Shown here: in pieces, positions 6,531-8,242 of the stretch | Numbering within the stretch: position 1 is the first letter of the stretch | How the letters are laid out: each line of letters begins with the position of its first letter | Assembly: GCA_937957985.1 (NCBI GenBank) | Contig: CALGOH010000028.1 | Span: 1-8,242, forward strand | Length of the DNA: 8,242 nucleotides | Direction: 5' to 3' | DNA from: an uncultured Verrucomicrobiae bacterium | GTDB taxonomy: Bacteria > Verrucomicrobiota > Verrucomicrobiia > Verrucomicrobiales > Akkermansiaceae | Made by a program: the position numbers and the translations under genes | The notes under the pieces: generated by a model | What the model saw: the letters and a program-made list of their open reading frames with translations, nothing else | What the model was told of the DNA's origin: nothing | Database searches by the model: none

Positions 6531-8027
6531 ATGTTTCCCGATCCGATGACTTCCAGGCCGCAACTCGAGCGCGTCCTCCTCGACCGCGCGGTGGCCGAGC
6601 GCTGCCTGCTCAGCCAGACGCGGCGCAAGTTCCTCACGAGCACCTTCGGCTCGCTCGGCTCGCTGGCCCTCGGCACCATGGTCGGCCCCCGCCTTCACGG
6701 TGCCTCGACCGGCGCGGGCGATCCCGAGGCCATGGAGGATCTCGCCGCGGCCTACCTCACCCATGCCCCGAAGGCAAAGCGGGTGATCCATCTCTGCATG
6801 GCCGGCGGACCCAGCCACCTGGAAAGCTTCGATCCGAAGCCCGAACTCGAACGGATGCACGGCAAGCCGATGCCCGAGTCGATTACGGCCGGTCAGCCGA
6901 TCGCCCAGCTCCAGGGCCAGGCCCTCAATGCCTTCGGCCCGCAGGTCACCTTCACCAAGGCCGGCCGGAGCGGCGTGGAGATCAGCGACTACTTTCCCCA
7001 CATCCAGAAGATCGCCGACGAGATCTGCGTGATTCGCTCGATGGTCACCGAGCAGATCAATCACGACCCCGCCCACACTCACTTCAATACCGGCACCATT
7101 CGGCCCAACTACCCGAGCATCGGCTCGTGGCTGCTCTACGGGCTCGGCTCGATGAACGAGAACCTCCCGGGTTTCGTCGTGCTCACCAGCGAGGGCGGCG
7201 GCCAGGGCCAGCCGATCTCCGCCCGCCAGTGGTCTAGCGGATTCCTCGCCAGCAAATACCAGGGGGTGAAGCTCAACAGCATCGGCGACCCGGTCTACTA
7301 CGTCGGCTCGCCCGACGGGGTCTCGAATCCCTGTCAGAGTGAACTCATCGAGGCGATCAACCAGCTCAACCAGGACCACGCCAAGGTCGTCGACGACCCG
7401 GAGATCGCCAACCGCATCGCCCAGTACGAACTCGCCTTCCGGATGCAGATGGCGGTGCCGGAGCTGACCGACTTTTCCGACGAGAGTCCGAAGGTCATCG
7501 AGGACTACGGCTGCAAGCCGGGGGACGGCTCCTTCGCCAGCAACTGCCTGATGGCGCGCCGTCTCGCCGAGCGGGGCGTGCGCTTCATCCAGCTCTATCA
7601 CCGCGGCTGGGACCACCACGGCAACCTGAAGAAGGCCATGGGCGTCGCCGCCAAGCACGTCGACCAAGCGACGGCCGCACTGATCACCGACCTCAAGCGC
7701 CGCGGCATGCTCGAGGACACGCTCATTATCTGGGGCGGCGAGTTCGGCCGCACCCCGATGGCGCAGGGCTCCGGCCGCGACCACCACATCAAGGGCTACT
7801 CGATGTTCCTCTGCGGCGGCGGCGTGCGCGGCGGAATGGTCTACGGGGGCACCGACGACTTCGGCTACCACGCCGTGGAAAATCCGGTCCACGTCCGCGA
7901 CCTCCACGCGACCATGCTCCACCAGCTCGGAATCAATCACGAGCGCCTGAGCTACAAACACCAGGGCCTCGACGCGCGCCTCACCGGTGTCGAGCCCTCG
8001 AAGGTGATTCACCCGGTGCTGACCTGA
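6531..8027 (+). CDS. Tat-exported DUF1501 protein (alkaline phosphatase/sulfatase-like fold)
   Basis: This 498-residue protein has a twin-arginine signal, TRRKFL (30-35), followed by a weakly hydrophobic Gly/Ser/Leu segment to about residue 50, so it should leave the cytoplasm folded, possibly with bound metal. The DUF1501 core runs from about 84 to the end. Landmarks are HLCMAGGPSHLESFDPKPEL (87-106), NHDPAHTHFNTG (177-188), YHRGWDHHG (356-364), WGGEFGRTP (401-409) and GRDHH (415-419). The Asp/His clusters fit the metal sites of the alkaline-phosphatase superfamily, to which DUF1501 is distantly related, but I see no sulfatase C/S-x-P-x-R formylglycine motif. The substrate is unknown. Pairing with a DUF1549/DUF1553 protein is typical of the Planctomycetes-Verrucomicrobia group and suggests a shared envelope function. 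ATG 6531 is 4 nt after the preceding stop; ATG 6546 would shorten the long (30-residue) region before the Arg pair and is also possible. Confidence 0.9.
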   Translation: MFPDPMTSRPQLERVLLDRAVAERCLLSQTRRKFLTSTFGSLGSLALGTMVGPRLHGASTGAGDPEAMEDLAAAYLTHAPKAKRVIHLCMAGGPSHLESFDPKPELERMHGKPMPESITAGQPIAQLQGQALNAFGPQVTFTKAGRSGVEISDYFPHIQKIADEICVIRSMVTEQINHDPAHTHFNTGTIRPNYPSIGSWLLYGLGSMNENLPGFVVLTSEGGGQGQPISARQWSSGFLASKYQGVKLNSIGDPVYYVGSPDGVSNPCQSELIEAINQLNQDHAKVVDDPEIANRIAQYELAFRMQMAVPELTDFSDESPKVIEDYGCKPGDGSFASNCLMARRLAERGVRFIQLYHRGWDHHGNLKKAMGVAAKHVDQATAALITDLKRRGMLEDTLIIWGGEFGRTPMAQGSGRDHHIKGYSMFLCGGGVRGGMVYGGTDDFGYHAVENPVHVRDLHATMLHQLGINHERLSYKHQGLDARLTGVEPSKVIHPVLT

Positions 8028-8080
8028 GCGCGACGTTCTCCGGGATCACGGAGCAAGCACCGATTCCCAGACCTCGCGCT
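8027..8080 (+). other. Nested inverted repeats after the DUF1501 stop (possible 3' structure)
   Basis: AGCGCGA (8027-8033) can pair with TCGCGCT (8074-8080) as a 7-bp outer stem. Inside it CTCCG (8038-8042) pairs with CGGAG (8049-8053) around GGATCA. No T-run follows, so a Rho-independent terminator is not clear; a 3' mRNA structure ending the operon is the best guess. The + strand from 8028 to 8242 holds no convincing gene. Confidence 0.3.
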
Positions 8081-8103
8081 GCTCTCAACTCACTTGCTGG
8101 ACC

Positions 8104-8242
8104 TCACCAATCCCCGGGCGTTAGCCGGGCGGGAGCTCCAAATGGATTGAGTCCGGCCCAGTCTTCGCCGTCGCGGGTCAGCTTGAACTTTCTGGTATCC
8201 GGCAAGGTGACTTAGAGCGTCCCACCGGCGACGATCTCCCAA
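8104..8242 (-). pseudogene. Possible C-terminal remnant of an unrecognised gene, interrupted by an in-frame TAA
   Basis: Reading leftward from the window edge on the - strand, one frame gives WEIVAGGTL, then TAA (8212-8214), then 35 residues including LPDTRKFKLTRDGEDW and GLNPFGAPARL, ending at TGA (8104-8106). The composition looks protein-like on both sides of the TAA, with mixed charge, regular Trp, Phe and Gly, and mostly G/C third bases. A single CAA-to-TAA change would join the two parts. No start codon yields a sensible gene within the window. I do not recognise the family. Alternatives are a real gene ending at the TAA (its stop), chance open frames, or a fragment left by recombination at the edge of the operon. 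Confidence 0.3.

Noticed and set aside
3545..6679. A very long antisense open frame (over 1000 codons) on the - strand opposite the glycosyltransferase and lipoprotein genes.
   Set aside because: It is the mirror of G/C-rich third positions in the real + strand genes. Its translation is low-complexity Arg/Gly/Asp/Val-rich and matches no family I know, while the + strand frame carries clear domain motifs.
6513..8012. A 499-codon - strand frame covering nearly all of the DUF1501 gene.
   Set aside because: Same codon-bias shadow: its residues mirror the DUF1501 codons, with Ala/Gly/Val/Asp enrichment and no recognisable motif.
8114..8131. Direct repeat CCGGGCG-TTAG-CCGGGCG, considered as an integron attC core or attachment site.
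   Set aside because: GTTAGCC does not fit the GTTRRRY core consensus, no partner core site or integrase is present, and two 7-nt copies are easily explained by base composition.

Overview
The window is high-G+C bacterial DNA, with most third codon positions G or C. All recognisable complete genes lie on the + strand. The best taxonomic clue is the right half: a lipoprotein with the PSCyt1, PSCyt2 (DUF1549) and PSD1 (DUF1553) domains, followed 4 nt later by a Tat-exported DUF1501 protein. This gene pair is a hallmark of the Planctomycetes-Verrucomicrobia group. I favour a verrucomicrobium-like organism, but the sequence alone does not separate the two phyla. None of the starts has a convincing Shine-Dalgarno sequence.

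Layout. Bases 1-3831 are the end of a surface-polysaccharide (O-antigen, capsule or exopolysaccharide) cluster. It holds the C-terminus of an upstream gene (probably a GT4 glycosyltransferase), an NAD-dependent sugar epimerase of the CDP-paratose 2-epimerase type, a polytopic O-antigen ligase/polymerase-like protein and a GT-B glycosyltransferase. The genes are packed with gaps of 8 and 9 nt and one ATGA overlap, so they are probably one operon. Bases 3832-4012 are intergenic, with a small inverted repeat after the glycosyltransferase stop, a candidate sigma70-type promoter, and a leader with a 17-codon ATG ORF and a short GC-rich hairpin. Bases 4013-8027 hold the cytochrome-domain lipoprotein and the DUF1501 protein as a two-gene operon. 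Bases 8028-8242 have no complete gene. They hold nested inverted repeats and, on the - strand, a short reading frame that looks like the C-terminal end of a gene broken by an in-frame TAA.

How the genes work together. The left genes would make an activated sugar, transfer sugars to a lipid-linked intermediate, and polymerise the glycan or ligate it to its carrier. The right pair would act outside the cytoplasmic membrane: a putative haem-binding lipoprotein and a Tat-exported protein with an alkaline-phosphatase/sulfatase-like fold. The biochemical role of that pair is not established to my knowledge. Points worth a second look are the Phe in place of the SDR catalytic Tyr in the epimerase, the loss of the second Glu of EX7E in the glycosyltransferase, the odd start region of the cytochrome lipoprotein (non-ATG start just after an in-frame stop and ATG mini-ORF), and the broken - strand fragment at the right edge. 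I did not find a clear new defence, mobile or RNA system.
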